From contig NC_070558.1 of NCBI RefSeq assembly GCF_026914185.1, positions 8,503,501 to 8,567,500 of the forward strand: DNA of 64,000 nucleotides. Direction: 5' to 3'. Numbering within the stretch: position 1 is the first letter of the stretch; every line of letters begins with the position of its first letter. Position numbers and translations under genes: made by a program. The stretch comes from Puccinia triticina. Taxonomy: Eukaryota; Basidiomycota; Pucciniomycetes; Pucciniales; Pucciniaceae. The notes under the pieces are model-generated. The model made no database searches, was not told the DNA's origin, and saw only the letters and a list, made by a program, of their open reading frames with translations. This document shows positions 22,200 through 31,994 of this stretch, one piece after another.

Positions 22200-22706
22200 A
22201 TGATTTCTAAAAACATCGGGTGCATAACGTTTTGAGAGAATCAAAACGTTTTCCCATTTGTAATGAGCGAGCGAGAAAATTTTATGCGGGTTAAGAGGAA
22301 GTTTCTCAGAACTTCCTCTTAAACCGCAAACTTTTCCAGTTCAGTTCGCGGGTTTACAGAATGTTTCCGTAAACTTTTGTACTTTATGGAAACTTTTTCA
22401 ATTGAGTTGGAAAAGTTTCCCAAAACCTTTGCAATTCTGGAAAACTTTTTCAATTGAGTTGAAAAAGTTTTCATGGTTGTTGAAAAGTTTTTCCCGCAAA
22501 GAAAAAGTTTCCCCAACCATCTCATAACCTTTTCTGGAATAGAAACCGAATGTTTACCGAATGCGAACTATTTGATAGAAGTCTTGGAAAACATCTCAAC
22601 TTGGTTTCCGCCGCGAACGGGACCCGACGTCCAGTCTGAATTCTATTGAAAACTTTCTTGAGTGGTTTCAAATACCACTCAAGAAAGTTTGCTTGCAGCC
22701 GTGGTG
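22200..22706. repeat. Right subterminal AAACTTT-repeat zone of element A
   Basis: Repeated GAAAACTTTTTCAATTGAG-type units, complementary to the left zone, ending CTTGCAGCCGTGGTG before the TA duplication. Open frames here only translate the repeats. Confidence 0.75.
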
Positions 22707-22708
22707 TA

Positions 22709-22882
22709 GTGCTTGGCCCAGGGCCACACACACTTGCTAACCTCAGTCCCTCTGTTCGAGGGGGGGCGCTGTCCGCAAGAACTCTCCGAAGGATTGACTT
22801 AGCTACGTTAGAGTAGAAACACTTGCTTCTGCTGTAATCTTTCCATCATCAGCAAGGTTAAGCTGCTGCCAGTTGAGCAAGT
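22709..22882. other. Short unique spacer between elements
   Basis: 174 bp between element A and the next MITE. No feature recognised. Confidence 0.5.
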
Positions 22883-23179
22883 TTAGGCCCCGTTTGGCAG
22901 CAGTGATGTTATGTAATAACCACTGCTTTTCTATAACCGAGCCTCACCGAGGCCCATATCGTATCACTCGCATGTTTGGCAGATTTGAGGAGCTATGAGG
23001 GTCATCACAAGTTTCCTCATCATCCCCGCCATTTCCAATATAGTACCCCTGGGGGTGTATTTGGGGTGATATTGGCACCCTTACACGACACACAACCAAC
23101 TCCACCTCTGTTACTCACCTCAATGGCTGGTACAGACTTTGTACCGGTCACCAAGCGGAGTACACACTCCAATCAATGG

Positions 23180-23420
23180 AAACGGTCATCGAGATTGATG
23201 ACCGATCCAACACAATCGGCCATTGATGACCATCGGTCATCAAAGGGACTATGTATTCTCCTCGATGACCATTGGTCATCGAAGGGACTGTGTACAGATT
23301 CTCCTTGATGACCATTGGTCATCCAAGGGACAGTGTATTCCCATCAATGACCAATGGTCATCGATGGGACTATGTGTTCCCCAAAAGGGACTCTGTATTC
23401 CCTTTGATGACCGTTTACCA
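23180..23420. repeat. GATGACC palindromic minisatellite (block 2)
   Basis: Five to six units of GATGACCATTGGTCATC with spacers such as AAGGGACTRTGTATTC. It is the same theme as block 1 with a different centre. Confidence 0.8.
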
Positions 23421-23507
23421 GCCATTGTTGAGAGGAGTTAAACACTCAATTGGCCTTGCCGGTATGTACGCTTGATGGCCGGTATTTACCGGCCATGGAG
23501 CTTGTTA

Positions 23508-24679
23508 GAGCATCCTTACCGGTGACTATTTTAGCTCAAAATTAGCTAGTTTAGCCACCAATCTCAACCACACCGGTGTAGTGACCCCTCCCGTGGCCAG
23601 CTAGTCAGAAGCATCGCCGCCGCCAGGATTGTCATCAAGAGTCCAGCTTTTAATTTCATTCCTCAAGTCTCAAGAAACCTCAAGACCCTCAAGAATTCAC
23701 CCTCTCCCCATCTCTCCTCATCTTTCACCTCTCTCTTCCATACTCCTTTCCTCCTTCCTTTTCCATCCTTCCATCTCACCTTTTTCTCTCCTTCCCAGTC
23801 CCCTTCACTTTTCTTGGTCCTAACACAGCATCTGCTGTGGGTTTATTCTCTGGTTTGTTTTTCTTTCTCTTCTTTTGTTTTTGTCTGTCTGCTCTTTCCT
23901 ATTTTCCTTTTGTTTTTTTTCTTCTTCTTTGGTTCTTTTCTTTCTGCCTCAGATCACTGTGTTTCCTTGTTTTATTGTGTTGTGTTTCCTTCTTCCTGCT
24001 TCTCTTGTTTGTTGTGTGTGTGTGCGCGCGTAGCGCGCGGAGGATGTGATGAAATGTATGTGACATGTCACCCTGAGTCCAAGTTCAGCGCGAACTTGGA
24101 TGATGGGTGGCCATGGCATTCTGATCCCCAGAATACGGACCATCAAGATTCAGAGATCCTATCTTCAGAGTTCAAAACCTTCGAGCGCAGCTCGCCAATC
24201 ATCTTTTCATCAGAGTTTCTGAGATCCCTTCCTTCCCTCTCTTTAAGATCACACCTCTCATCCCCTCAAAACAAAACAACCGCCGCCAAGGATCCAAACC
24301 CCCGGCGAACATCTCAAAACCACCCCCAACACCACAGCTATCCCGATTCCTTTCAGCGCTCATCTCTACGGACCACCGCCACGAGGGCAGCCTAAACAGC
24401 ACTTCTCCCCTCACACGACTGCCGCCGCTTAGCACGGACAGGAGTCCCTCACCGGGTGTAGCTAAGCCCAAGCTAAATTAGTGGGAAGCTTGAATTTCAG
24501 CTAACCGTCACTACATTTAGTGATGGTTAGCTCAAAGCTAACTGCCATTTCCCGCGCCCACCACTCAGCTCCACCCCGCGCAAGCCGAACCAATACGGCT
24601 GAATCGCTGTTGCTAAGTTAGTTTGCAACAGCTGCGAGTCAAAACTCGCGCCAACATAGCTCAACCGGTAAGGATGCTC
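23508..24679. mobile_element. TIR MITE (GAGCATCC family) split by a solo LTR
   Basis: TIR GAGCATCCTTACCGGT and its complement ACCGGTAAGGATGCTC. Flanks are TTA (23505-23507) and TCA (24680-24682), a 3-bp duplication with one change. Removing the solo LTR plus its 4-bp duplication leaves 293 bp, exactly the length of the uninterrupted copy at 44788-45080. Confidence 0.9.
23577..24451 (+). mobile_element. Solo LTR, 875 bp (copy 1)
   Basis: TG...CA ends (TGTAGTGACCCC...GAGTCCCTCA) and the 4-bp target duplication CCGG at 23573-23576 and 24452-24455. The empty site is seen in the MITE copy at 44788. A related 850-bp copy is at 40616-41465. It contains a T/C-rich tract followed by GTGTGTGCGCGCGTAGCGCG and a conserved GGAACTTGGATGATGGGTGG-like block. 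No internal retrotransposon genes are in the window, so LTR-LTR recombination is inferred. Confidence 0.8.
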
Positions 24680-24819
24680 TCATGTAGGCAAGCTGTATGA
24701 CGCAAGTGGCAGCCAAACACTTGTGTTATGTTGAAAGATATGAAATTCAAGAGTGATGTGCATCACATTAGGTAAGTGCACAACATCACATAACATGATT
24801 GCTGCCAAACGGGGCCTTA

Positions 24820-26055
24820 GTGTTATATGTAGTGCAGACTCTAAATTAAAGCTTTACACCACCACTTGATTCTCAACTTTGAGTTGCGTTGGCGCGCCCG
24901 CGGGGTCAAGGGAATGTCAGGTTTGACCTGCCTGCCGCAAATTTTACTGCGGAGGCAGGTCAACGCCGGGGACAGGTTTGACCCATCCAAGCCAGCTGTT
25001 ATGCCAATGCGACCAGCCCATTCTGTTGGCATGACAGCGGGGTCAGAATAGTGCCATGGCATAACCCAGCCAACCATGTTTGGCCCTGCTGAGCAGGCCA
25101 ACGATACGGCTGGGTTGGGTCCAAACTTAGTCAGTCCCTCTTCTGAGGGGCGGGCAGGGGCCCCTCGGGCGAAGCGTGAGTCTCCGAAGGAGGGACTTGG
25201 GACTAAGCGGCAAAATTTGGTGTGAGTCCTGAGTACAGCTTTCACCCATTTGGCTGGTGTGAATGTTTGGCACCACTTTTCTATAGCATCCTGGTGGCCA
25301 AATGGGCCGCCCAGATGCCAAATTGAAGGTCTGCCTCTGGCCTTCAAGACTACATAGGCCACATGTTGATGCCTTGAATGGCCTTAAAGCTACAAGGATG
25401 TGAAGTCATGGAATCATGATTCCAGGATTGATCTTACACCATACTATTGGATAAGTACATGAAGTATGTTTATTGTTTGAATTGAAGAATGAACTACATT
25501 TGGTATGCAGGCCACACATAAAATGTGTACAGGAGTTGAAAAAAACACGCTCTGCTTGCTGGGACAAGCTTGGCATGGTTTTTGAAAGCATGTCCAGCAG
25601 CTCTACAAGCGGCTTGATGGATGGTGGATGGCTGGCTGCCTGCGCAAGAAGCTAGGCTTCAAGGCCATGCCACTCATGGGCCTATCCCGGCAGTGGTTGA
25701 TGTGTAACAAAGGATTTAATGAAATTTGGGGGTTGGCCGAGCCTTGGGCTCGTCAGGATTCACACCAAACCTTGCCGCTTGGGGGAAAGCCTCTCTGTGA
25801 GACAGAGACCCTGTGGGGCCCTCCTCCAGAGAGGCTTTGTTAAGCTTGGGTTGGGTCAACTTGTTGGCCCCGTTGGCTTGACTGTACGTCAAACAAGGGT
25901 CCAACACGGCAGACAGCCAACAAAGGCTTGCCAGCAGCAACAAGCCAGCGCCATCGGCTGCTTGGGCCCGTGTCAAGCATTGGTCATGATTGGCTTGCCG
26001 TCCGGGTTGGCAAGCAATCATTGGATTGGTTTTTTTTTTTTTTGAGCAAGGGTCC
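24820..26055. other. Unclassified repeat-like intergenic sequence
   Basis: GC-rich patches with CCCTC..GAGGG palindromes around 25130-25190 and 25780-25840, similar in style to 31230-31390 and 31860-31930. They look like degraded TE fragments. No gene or clear TIR found. Confidence 0.4.
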
Positions 26056-26057
26056 TA

Positions 26058-26201
26058 TGCAGCTGATGTGTAAAAGTTTGCTGTTTTCCGCGCTTGTTCA
26101 TTTTTTTTTTCGGCCCAACTTTTTTTTTTCACCCCCGGCCAGGAAGCCCTGGTAGCCCCCGGCCTCCTCAGCTCACCAAAAGCACCGGCCGGCCGCAAAC
26201 C
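26058..26201 (+). repeat. Left terminal inverted repeat of element B
   Basis: About 144 bp, imperfectly complementary to 30634-30770. Differences are mainly in the lengths of T runs and a CCGG duplication. Confidence 0.8.
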
Positions 26202-26276
26202 ATCAATCCCGCCAAATCTCAACCACCCACAATCAATCCCGCTAAACCCTGGCCGCATACTGTTGGAACCATCCAG

Positions 26277-26649
26277 CAACAGTGGGTTGCTACTTTACTC
26301 CACAATAACCAGGCCGGGAGAGTAAAGTAGCGACCTTCAGTTATTTTTTTCACAGTTATTGTTATTGCTAGCGTGCGGATAGCCGTGTCACAGTTATTGT
26401 AACTGGCCTTTCTTCATAAGGCTTTTACTGGTAAATTAACAAGTTATTGTAATGAAAGGCCAATTTTGTCCTAGAATGGCCCTTTCATACAGCTGTTACT
26501 GGTAAATGAACACATTAATGAGCAATGAAAGGCCAAATTTGCCCTAAAATGGCCTTTTATTGCTTAATATCTTGCTCAATAACTGCTGCTCTGGGCATAG
26601 ATATTGTAGCTTCCTTGAAAAAAAAACTCTCAGTAGTGACCCACCGTTG
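26277..26649. mobile_element. MITE (CAACRGTGGGT family), 373 bp, copy 1
   Basis: Left end CAACAGTGGGTTGC, right end GTGACCCACCGTTG, with the perfect 7-bp duplication CATCCAG (26270-26276 and 26650-26656). Its interior matches the right half of the 28953 copy in reverse. It lies just upstream of the transposase start and contributes the first part of a longer chance open frame. Confidence 0.9.
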
Positions 26650-26761
26650 CATCCAGGGAAAAAAAATTGAATCAACTGGTGAGTGTATCTTTCAACTTAA
26701 TTATTCAGAAGAGCTGGCTAAATCTCATCTCTGTATACTGATTTTTTTACAATTTGTAGAG

Positions 26762-27890
26762 ATGGGTTATCACAAGTACTCTGCTGAGTTCAAATACTCA
26801 GTTATCAGAGCTGCACTCAATGGGAAGACTCTAGCCAAGATCAACACCTCGTTAGCCTCTTTGATCAGTGTCAATTCTCTTTGCCGATGGACAAATCTGT
26901 ACAAAAGGACACGAGCTGTTGTATGTGACCCCTCCACGTATGAAACCCAAGGCCGGCCATTTGAATTGCTGGACAAAGATGTTGATGTCATCAGAGAGAT
27001 GATTGCCAAAAAACCAACCGTGTATCTTAATGAAATCCAGCGGGCATTAGTCGAGGAGCATGGGATCTTGGTCTGCCTAAAAACCATTTCTAAAACCCTT
27101 CACAAGCAACTAAATATGTCCAAAAAAGCAATCAGAACTGTAAACTCTTGTCAGGACCCTGAAGCCAGGGCTTTTTACATCTCGCGGATCAGCTGTGTGC
27201 CAGCATCCTATCTAGTATTTACAGGCACGTAATTTCCATCCAGTAACAACCTGAAACTTTTCTAATACTTAATTATTTCATTCTTAGATGAATTAGGAGT
27301 CTCTCTTGAGGTAGCAATGCAAACCAGAGGCTGGGCTCCGATTGGCCAGAGAACCCCAAGGGTGCCGCGCAAGAGGAGCACCCATCAGTACAACATCATC
27401 CCAGCTATTGCCTCCGATGGCTTGGTTGCGCACATGGTCCAGGAAGAAATGATGAATCGGACATTGTTTGAATTTTTCCTGGAACACATTCTAGTCAGCA
27501 AAGCAATTTGTTTCTCTGCTGGGCTTTGTTGCTGATGCAAGTTTTTGGATCAGGTCCCATTGATGAACCCATTCCCAGGACCTTGTAGTGTGCTTGTCAT
27601 GGACAACGCACAGATTCACCACCACGGTTGCATCAAAGCAATAGTTGAGGCATGCGGGTGTCTTTTACACTATCTTCCTGCTTATTCACCCAATTGAGAA
27701 GGGCTTTGCAGTTTATAAATTGGCTTTGCAACAAAACAAGGATCTACTTACGGGTGGCAAGGAGGACTACAAGGTCATTGAAGCATTTGTTAGTTTTGTT
27801 TTTACAGCCGACTTGACTCGCAAACTTTTTCTTGGCGCAGGTTATTTTGTCCATTAACATATATGGTAGAGACATTAAAAATGAATTCAA
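26762..27890 (+). pseudogene. DDE transposase (Tc1/mariner-IS630 type)
   Basis: Exons 26762-27224, 27288-27493 and 27554 onward. The first intron would use a GC donor (CAG|GCACGT), the second GT-AG; both join in phase (1, then 0). The N-terminal 140 residues form helix-turn-helix-like DNA-binding segments (HKYSAEFKYSVIRAAL, SVNSLCRW, KPTVYLNEIQRALVEEHG). Catalytic residues are Asp in TDELGVS (about 155), Asp in VMDNAQIHHHG (about 240) and Glu in PIEKGF. A small deletion in the conserved YSP..NPIE segment (near 27692) shifts the frame, removes four residues and creates TGA. With those residues the D-E spacing would be 34, as in the DD34E group. The enzyme would cut and paste element B at TA. 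This copy is inactive. Confidence 0.85.
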
Positions 27891-28196
27891 CTGATCCCCT
27901 GCTATGTATGATAAATCACAAAAAAAATGCTCATTTAATTGTGATGCTCTTAAGTTTAGCATTCACAACCAATTGACTTTTTGATATTTTTATAAGCAAA
28001 ACACAATTTAACTTGTGATATTCTTATAATCTGACATTTTGATTGTAAACAACATGATACGGCAATTCATTGATATTGCATTCAATTCATCAAGACAACC
28101 ATTTTTTGAGATCAAGAGAGATAGAGAGGAGAAAGGAAATCAAGCAGGAATCAAGTACAACAAAAACTGGATAGATAGAAAAATTACAATGTCACT

Positions 28197-30583
28197 TTAA
28201 TGGAGTTGTTCTTGGGGCCTTCGGAGATGGCAGGCAAACTTTTTGATGCTGCCCACAAGCAACCTGGCGTGGCTCTTCTTAACCCCCTCGGATTCCAACT
28301 CTTCAGGCTTGAAGTGTTTGAAACCTGAATAGTGATCAATTCCGTATTTTTCTAGGGCCTTTTTGAGCGCTTCGTCAGTTGGATCCACGTGGCAAAAGTG
28401 TAAGTACTTGCTGATATCCACAGAATCGTCTGAGGGGGCCGGGGACGAAGTAGGCACTGGTATCTGACTGAGTGTGTTGTTGAGAGTGTTTGGTGGGATT
28501 GAGGTGGGAAAAGCAGAAGTGGTGGCGGCGGGAATACCGGGGGCGGTAGCGGGAATGCCGGCGGCTGCGGCGAGATTACCGGCGGCGGGGGTGGGAATAC
28601 CGGTGGCGGCGGCAGCAGGCATTGCATGGTAGGGTGTGTAAGTGTTTGGTGGGAGCCCTCACGCCCAAGATGACGTTGGCCAACCCATCATTGGGGGAAA
28701 CCCACCAATCCCAAATCCATGAAACAATGGAGCCAGCGACGGGGAGACATTCACAGGCACATTTGGGTTGACGTTACTTGCAGGCAAGATCTTGGTGGCA
28801 TTCCTTGCAGGCAATATGTTTGTCGGGCGTCCTAGTACTTGTATTGATTGGACTAGCATTGATTTCATGCTCTTGACGTCGGCTTGAGACCCTCTTGCAC
28901 TCCTCCTTTGTCTAGAATTCGAACCCTGGCCCTTTTGGTGGGTTGTGCACGGCAACGGTGGGTCGCTAATTTACGGTTATCGATATCGTAACATTATTGT
29001 AGCAATTTTTGGTCCCTTCACGCTAACCGGACCGGTAGCAATGGGGAAATGTGGTGCAATATTGATATTGCACCGGGCGGGTGTTTTTTTTTCAAGGCCG
29101 CTACGATATCTATGGGCAGAGCAGCAGGTATTTATCAACATATTGAGCAAGAAAAGGCCATTTCAGGGCTGATTTGGCCTTTCACTGCTCAATAAAGTGT
29201 TGCTTTGCTTGACAAGGGCCAATTTGACCCTTAATTGCTTAATAAAATGTTAATTTTCTCAATAACACGTTACTTTACTAGTAACAGCTGTACAAAAAAA
29301 GGCCAGTTAAGATAACCATGACGCGGCAATCCGCGCGCTAGCGTTAACAATAACTGTAAAAATGTTAGGCGCAGCTTGCTACTTTACTCTACAGCCCCGG
29401 TTATTGTAGAGTAAATTAGCAACCCACCGTTGTGCACGGTTATCTCGGGGTTATTAGCCTTTCAATCAAAAAGATATGTAAGAAGTATTATTAACAAACC
29501 AAAATGATTACATAAATACATATATAAAATGCTACTTGCCATGGCTTGGGCCCAGAGGGCCACTCAATCGTGATAGAGTGCAATGAAATGGGTTGGATTG
29601 TTTGGGCTGATCATTACCGGAAGTTCGTGGGATCCGGTCAAGCTTTCACATGGGATGTGGGTTGCTTTGATCTGGAACATGTTTTTCAGTATGTCTTGCG
29701 CATGAGTTGCGCCAGCCAAAGGCTTGGGCTCCGGCGATTGTTTGTTACTCTGTTCTTGCTGCAATAGTTGTCTTGAAGCTTTGTTTCTCTGATTGTAATG
29801 AAACAAAAAGTCATAAAATTGTGAATTAGAATGCGAATATATTTAAATTTGATCAAATTTGAAACTACACACCTTGGAAGCCACCTTGGGATCATTTTGA
29901 ACCAAGAAGATGGTAATCTTATCCTTGAACTTCTCTGTAGTCGGGGCCACCTCAAGAAATTTGGCTAGTACTTTGGCGTCATCCACAATCGTCTTGTTCT
30001 TCTCTTGGAATTGCCCACCGTGAGGAATGATTGCGTACCAATTAATTTCTCCTTTGTTTTTGCAAAGTTGAGCGTGAGTCCCAAACTGTTTTGCATCATG
30101 AGTAGTAATCATGTGGTTGGCAAAACGCTTGAAAGCCGTGAGATCGCTGTTGGATACCTTCCAAGAAAAGTAAATTTTCTTCTGTGGAACAACTTTTGTG
30201 TATTTATCCTTGGGATCATTGGCCGGGACCTTTTGCCTTTTTGTCGCTTGACCAGACGTTACGGCTTTTGGTTTGGGAATAATCAAGCAAGATCTTGACC
30301 TTTTTGTCACTTTCAGCTTGATCCTTCAAGGTTGGTTCCCGTGATTGTTCTGATACCCAGCCAATAAATGTTACTGAAGGGCTTTTTGACGTGCTTGAGG
30401 GATCAGCGGCTGGGGACGGAGTTTTTGGACTTTTGGGGCCAAACAACCACTCATCAATTTTGTCTAGCGACCCGCTTTGCTTGATGAGACTGGAATAGTC
30501 TGAAGAAAAAAAAACAATGATTATTAAATGGAGCAGATCAAAGATAAGAATAAAAAAGAATAAAAATACATACCTTGTTCCAT
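28197..30583 (-). pseudogene. Element B accessory gene (SAM-like C-terminus)
   Basis: Exon 1 is 30583-30574 (MEQ). Intron 30573-30500 joins in phase to DYSSLIKQSG...DKIDEWLFGPKSP. The frame shifts near 30300 (at GACAAAAAGG) into IYFSWKVSNSDLTAFKRFA...INWYAIIPHGG...ITIFLVQNDPKVASK (to 29873). Intron 29872-29789 leads to exon 29788-29536 with an in-frame TGA at 29564 (YHD-stop-VALWAQAM). An intron region holding a MITE follows, then about 28930-28197: a Pro/Ala-rich linker, another TGA at 28659 (SSWA-stop-GLPP), and a helical domain (ISKYLHFCHV...HYSGFKHF...EGVKKSHARLLVGSIKKFA). Both TGAs fit CGA to TGA. Layout and motifs parallel element A's gene at 16990-18058. Confidence 0.6.
28953..29432. 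mobile_element. MITE (CAACRGTGGGT family), 480 bp, copy 2
   Basis: TIRs CAACGGTGGGTCGCTAATTTAC and a matching right end (about 22 bp, one difference), with TGCACGG duplicated (28946-28952 and 29433-29439). It is inserted in a probable intron of element B's accessory gene. Same family as 26277-26649. Confidence 0.9.
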
Positions 30584-30633
30584 GGTGGTAGGCGACCTAG
30601 AATCGTTGTTTGACAGTATCAACGGTTTGCGGC

Positions 30634-30770
30634 GGTTTGCGGCCGGTGCTTTTGGTGAGCTGAGGAGGCCGGGGGTTACCAGGGCTTCCCCTCCGGGTGA
30701 AAAAAAAAGTTGGGCCAGAAAAAAAAATGAACAAGCGCGGAAAACAGCAAGCTTTTACACATCAGCTGTA
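30634..30770 (-). repeat. Right terminal inverted repeat of element B
   Basis: Mirror of 26058-26201; ends CACATCAGCTGTA before the TA duplication. Confidence 0.8.
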
Positions 30771-30772
30771 TA

Positions 30773-31991
30773 TGCTTTTGCTTTAGGAGAAAGGTAATGA
30801 GAGTTCCATTTTTCAAAAAAAAAAAAAAAAAAAAAAAGAGAACATGTCGAAAAAAGGCTGTCAGCAGGAATACTGAACAAGAAAATGTGGGGTTTAGTTT
30901 AGCACACTGGGCGATAGGATAAAAGGTCTTTAGTCAGCTAGCAGTGGAAGTGGGACCCTGGTTGTTGAACTGGGCTGTGTCTGATAGCTCTGGGTTCAAG
31001 CCTGGGGTGAGGCAATTTTTGCACCAGCCAAGCAAATGCAAATTCTACGCAGGCATTGCGTCCTGCAATTCGCGTTGCCCAGGCCCGGCGCGATGCATTT
31101 TGTGTTGCGCTGGGCTTGCGTCAAGGATGTGCCAATGCACTTCTATCACACAGGCCTTGCTTCAAGGATGTGCCAACGGCGGACTCTGACACAAGCCCTG
31201 CGCAGGAAGCAATGCCGACCGTGATGTTGACGGCCTCCCGCGTAGAGGCATCAGGTTGGCCACCTGAATTCTTTGGTGGCGTCAGGGAGGTCGCCGAGCT
31301 TAACAAAGCCTCTCCAAGGAGGCGCAAAGCGTCTCCAAAGGAGAGGATTACCTCTAAAGTCACACCATTGGCCCTACAGACTTGAGAATTTCTAGCAAAA
31401 AAACACATATTTTATTTTCAAAATGTTTTTAAAAATGTAGTTTTTAGTTTAAAAAAAACCTGAGTAGACAGACTTGTAGCGTGCAATCTCAGCTTCCATT
31501 TCACAGTTTTTTACCTAGCTGACACACATAATTACTAGCCCACTCCACCTATTGTGAAGTGGTTCTGGAGAGGTGATCCAGCGGTTTTTGAGCTCAAAAT
31601 TTGAAATTCCCTGAGCCCACGCGGGCTCAAAGGGGGGGGATTGGGTACAGAAATCCACCATGTAACAACATTTACAGGACGTTTCTTACAAGGGGGGATG
31701 GATACGGGGGAGTTTGAAGTGGGGGAAAATAAGCTAAGAAGCTGGTGATTGTAATGGTGCCAAAGGCAAGGAGAGAATCAGAAGTCTAGAGGGTGATATT
31801 GGGGAAAATGGGGAAGCGTAGGGTCCCCCCTGCCATTTGTCTCAATCCTGTAGGGCGAGACATGCGACTTTAGAGGCAAGTCCCTCCTTTGGAGGTCGCT
31901 ACGCTCCCCCAAGGAGGGTATGCTTGTGTTAAGTTCGGGAGGTTGCGCCGGCGCAGTTCTTTGCGTTGTCGCTGTGTTGACTGCAAATAGC
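30773..31991. other. Unclassified intergenic sequence
   Basis: Poly-A tract about 30817-30837. A GGGTTCAAGCC B-box-like motif at about 30973. GC-rich duplicated phrases (CAAGGATGTGCCAA twice at about 31121 and 31168). CCTCC/GGAGG palindromes at 31300-31340 and 31880-31920. No gene supportable. Confidence 0.4.
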
Positions 31992-31994
31992 TAA

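Larger units (their letters stand above)
14824..22706. mobile_element. Element A: 7.9-kb TIR transposon with three genes
   Basis: The left end starts CACCACGGCTGCAAG, and the reverse complement of the right end gives the same 15 bases. The flanking dinucleotide TA is duplicated (14822-14823 and 22707-22708). Both ends run into about 400-500 bp of GAAAAGTTT/AAACTTTTC-rich subterminal repeats (14824-15251 continuing 16781-16880, and about 22200-22706). It carries three spliced genes: an accessory gene with a C-terminal SAM-like domain (plus), a 402-aa zinc-finger-start gene (minus), and a Pro-rich/helical gene (plus). A Harbinger-like MITE is inserted at 15252-16780. I recognise no DDE transposase in it. 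CACTA-like (CACCA end) or Tc1/mariner-like (TA duplication) relationships are both open. Confidence 0.75.
22886..24816. mobile_element. Harbinger/Tourist-like MITE, outer shell of a nest
   Basis: TIR GGCCCCGTTTGGCAGCA at the left and its complement at the right, with similarity extending about 29 bp (…ATGTTATGT). TTA is duplicated at 22883-22885 and 24817-24819. Subtracting the inner MITE and its 3-bp duplication leaves about 756 bp. It contains a GATGACC minisatellite at about 23180-23420. No coding capacity. Confidence 0.85.
26058..30770. mobile_element. Element B: 4.7-kb Tc1/mariner (IS630)-type transposon
   Basis: Long inverted repeats of about 140 bp (26058-26201 and 30634-30770) share CAGCTGATGTGTAAAAG, a CGCGCTTGTTCATTTTT block and GCTCACCAAAAGCACCGG. 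TA is duplicated outside (26056-26057, 30771-30772). Inside are a plus-strand DDE transposase gene and a convergent minus-strand accessory gene. Two small MITEs of one family have inserted (26277-26649 and 28953-29432). Both genes carry lesions, so this copy is inactive. Confidence 0.85.

Noticed and set aside
22319..22731. Small minus-strand proteins with Lys/Phe repeats
   Set aside because: Translations of the AAACTTT subterminal repeats of element A.
24640..24680. A Pol III A box at the end of the GAGCATCC MITE (TAGCTCAACCGGTAAGG)
   Set aside because: It is the TIR itself. No B box follows at tRNA distance.
26525..26761. N-terminal extension of the transposase
   Set aside because: The frame starts inside the inserted MITE. 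The natural start is ATG 26762 after an intron-like AG.
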